From the NCBI GenBank assembly GCA_964431545.1, contig CAYSLC010000231.1, forward strand, positions 1 through 8,026: a stretch of 8,026 nt of DNA. The letters are read 5' to 3'. The notes under the pieces are model-generated. The model was not told the DNA's origin. It worked only from the letters and a program-made list of their open reading frames with translations, and made no database searches. The number at the start of each line of letters is the position of its first letter. Position 1 is the stretch's first letter. The DNA comes from CAYSLC01 sp964431545. GTDB taxonomy: Bacteria > Desulfobacterota > Desulfobacteria > Desulfobacterales > JAABSP01. Shown here piece by piece: positions 7,041-8,026 of this stretch. The position numbers and the translations under genes were made by a program.

Positions 7041-7069
7041 TTGACTGAATGGGAAACAATTATTAGATT
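7041..7069 (+). promoter_or_regulatory. Predicted promoter of the TetR-family gene
   Basis: TTGACT (7041-7046, five of six to consensus) is followed after 17 bases by TAGATT (7064-7069, four of six). The region from 7050 to 7090 is distinctly AT-rich compared with its surroundings. Transcription would start near 7076, about 42 bases before the ATG at 7118. Confidence 0.5.
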
Positions 7070-7117
7070 GAGATACTTTAACTAAATCCAATTCACCAGG
7101 ACGGCACGGGACGGGAC

Positions 7118-7750
7118 ATGGGCATCCGAGAGAGAAAAGAGAGGGAGCGGGAACGGAGACGGCAGCAGATCATGGTCGCCGCCAAGCGGGTCTTCTCCGA
7201 CAAGGGGTTCAACCGGTCGACCATGGAGGACATCGCCAAGGAGGCGGAGTTGAGCCCCGGAACCCTCTACCTCTATTTCAAGAACAAGGACGAACTCTAC
7301 GCCTCGCTCTCCCTTCGGATCCTTCAGTATCTGATCATCCGTCTGGAACATGTCAACGGCAACCAGACCCTGACGCCGGAGCAGAAGACGGAGGCCCTCA
7401 CCGAGGCCATGTTCGACGTCTATGAGTTCGATCCCCTGGTGATCATCAATATGTTCCATCTCCAGTCGAGCGAGACGTTGAAAAATCTGTCACCGGAACT
7501 CCTCAAGGAGATCGAGTCCCTGTCCCGGAAGTCCCTGGGGCTCATCGCGGCCATCTTTCAGGAGGGGATCAAGAAGGGGATCTATCTGGATCGACACCCC
7601 ATCGCCCTGGCCGACATCTTCTGGGCCCTGTTCTCCGGGGTCGTTCTGTGGGAATCGAGCAAAAAGATCATCGATGAACGGAAGGACTACCTGAAGGAGA
7701 CCCTCGACATCGCCTTTGAAATTTTCAAGCGGGGTCTGAAAAAGGGCTGA
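7118..7750 (+). CDS. TetR/AcrR family transcriptional regulator
   Basis: This 210-residue protein is a dimeric one-component regulator of the TetR family. The N-terminus is very basic (many Arg, Lys and Glu in residues 4-16). It is followed by the canonical DNA-binding domain: IMVAAKRVFSDKGF (18-31), STMEDIAKEAELSPGTLY (34-51) forming the helix-turn-helix, and YFKNKDELY (53-61). Residues about 65-205 form the all-helical ligand and dimer domain, which is too divergent to name a ligand. The WALFSGVVLWE stretch near 170-180 is typical of the C-terminal dimer helices. The gene is divergent from the YyaL-rhodanese pair, with a 223-base spacer holding a palindrome, so it may control that pair and itself. 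Equally, it could act on distant membrane or lipid genes, as many relatives do. The ribosome binding site is weak (GGACGGGAC region). No other start looks better. Confidence 0.9.
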   Translation: MGIRERKERERERRRQQIMVAAKRVFSDKGFNRSTMEDIAKEAELSPGTLYLYFKNKDELYASLSLRILQYLIIRLEHVNGNQTLTPEQKTEALTEAMFDVYEFDPLVIINMFHLQSSETLKNLSPELLKEIESLSRKSLGLIAAIFQEGIKKGIYLDRHPIALADIFWALFSGVVLWESSKKIIDERKDYLKETLDIAFEIFKRGLKKG

Positions 7751-7807
7751 ATTCAAGTCCTTCCGGAATTTCCGCCTCTCCGGGGAAAGGAGGGGTGAAA
7801 AATTTGG

Positions 7808-7836
7808 TTGACAGGGGCGGCGGAAGTCTGTAGATA
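7808..7836 (+). promoter_or_regulatory. Weak candidate promoter downstream of tetR
   Basis: A perfect TTGACA (7808-7813) is followed 17 bases later by TAGATA (7831-7836), which matches the -10 consensus at only three positions. It is listed because it lies in line with two better plus-strand promoters further right. Confidence 0.25.
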
Positions 7837-7879
7837 AGGCGTCCTCAACGGGGAATTCCGCCCCCCGGTTTTGACGGTC

Positions 7880-7920
7880 AAAAAATTTTTCTTGACTTGA
7901 GCCAAAACCAAGGATATATT
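7880..7920 (+). promoter_or_regulatory. Strong predicted promoter with upstream A/T tract (P1)
   Basis: TTGACT (7892-7897, five of six) and TATATT (7915-7920, five of six) are 17 bases apart, the ideal spacing. Directly upstream lies AAAAAATTTTT (7880-7890), placed like an UP element. No open frame with a credible start follows inside the window, so the transcript must serve something beyond base 8026 or be non-coding. Confidence 0.6.
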
Positions 7921-7971
7921 TAGCGGGTTGTCTTGAGGGCATCGGTTTCGACGGAAAGTTGATCGATGTGT

Positions 7972-8009
7972 AAAAAACTTCTTGACATCAGTTTGACAAG
8001 TAGGATAAT
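7972..8009 (+). promoter_or_regulatory. Strong predicted promoter with upstream A tract (P2)
   Basis: A perfect TTGACA (7982-7987) and GATAAT (8004-8009, five of six) are 16 bases apart. A6 (7972-7977) followed by CTTC precedes the -35 box, echoing the layout of P1 ninety bases upstream. A second TTGACA at 7993-7998 has no matching -10 box. The predicted start near 8016 is almost at the window end. Confidence 0.6.
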
Positions 8010-8026
8010 AAAGAGTTCGCCTTTGA

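Noticed and set aside
6895..7059. N-terminal extension of the YyaL-type protein by 55 residues
   Set aside because: The extension covers the promoter-like spacer and has no family similarity. ATG 6894 has its own ribosome binding site and gives the standard family N-terminus.
7063..7085. TTAG/CTAA inverted repeat near the tetR promoter as operator
   Set aside because: Arms are only four bases with a 15-base interior that does not pair well. The palindrome at 7025-7039 is much better.
7751..7870. Terminator for the TetR gene, including a 7-base inverted repeat (7819-7825 with 7856-7862)
   Set aside because: The loop is about 30 bases, the following T run is short (GGTTTT), and nearer repeats around 7770-7795 are only 4-5 bases. 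No convincing terminator could be assigned.
1..8026. tRNA or rRNA genes, CRISPR arrays, insertion sequences and long direct repeats
   Set aside because: None was seen on either strand by eye. No cloverleaf, regularly spaced repeat or transposase-like protein is present.

Overview
This is a GC-rich, densely coded bacterial stretch with six recognisable genes, one probable gene fragment at the left edge, and a 100-base assembly gap (4974-5073). The lysine route through LL-diaminopimelate aminotransferase (DapL), the rhodanese-ferritin-like fusion and the style of the TetR regulator together suggest a Desulfobacterota (former Deltaproteobacteria) anaerobe. This is an inference from gene content and cannot be proven from the window. 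The run of exactly 100 Ns points to a scaffolded draft genome or a metagenome bin.

Left part (1-2708): a short minus-strand reading frame with a good ribosome binding site leaves the window at base 1 and is probably the N-terminus of a divergent gene. On the plus strand, dapL (204-1436) and lysA (1449-2708) form a tight two-gene operon for late lysine and diaminopimelate synthesis. DapL makes LL-DAP from tetrahydrodipicolinate in one step and LysA decarboxylates meso-DAP to lysine. The epimerase DapF and the upstream dapA and dapB are not in the window.

Middle (2684-4088): a minus-strand AI-2E/PerM family membrane protein converges on lysA, overlapping its 3' end by 25 bases. Its upstream gap (3902-4088) holds a possible promoter with an A-tract and a cluster of inverted repeats, two of which are mutually exclusive.

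Right part (4089-7117): a minus-strand pair of a thioredoxin-fold/DUF255 YyaL-type protein (6894-4944, interrupted by the gap) followed 27 bases later by a rhodanese plus ferritin-like diiron fusion (4916-4089). Both are redox proteins with exposed cysteines or a diiron site, so the pair looks like a thiol/sulfur or oxidative-stress module. A TetR-family regulator (7118-7750) is transcribed divergently. The shared 223-base spacer holds candidate promoters and a 15-base palindrome next to the tetR -35 box.

Right edge (7751-8026): no gene. It contains at least two good sigma-70 type promoters on the plus strand, each with an A6 tract directly upstream of the -35 box, pointing at a strongly expressed gene or RNA just beyond the window.

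Nothing here is clearly a new system. The most interesting items are the redox pair with its divergent regulator, the tandem A-tract promoters at the right edge, and the competing hairpins at 3988-4082.
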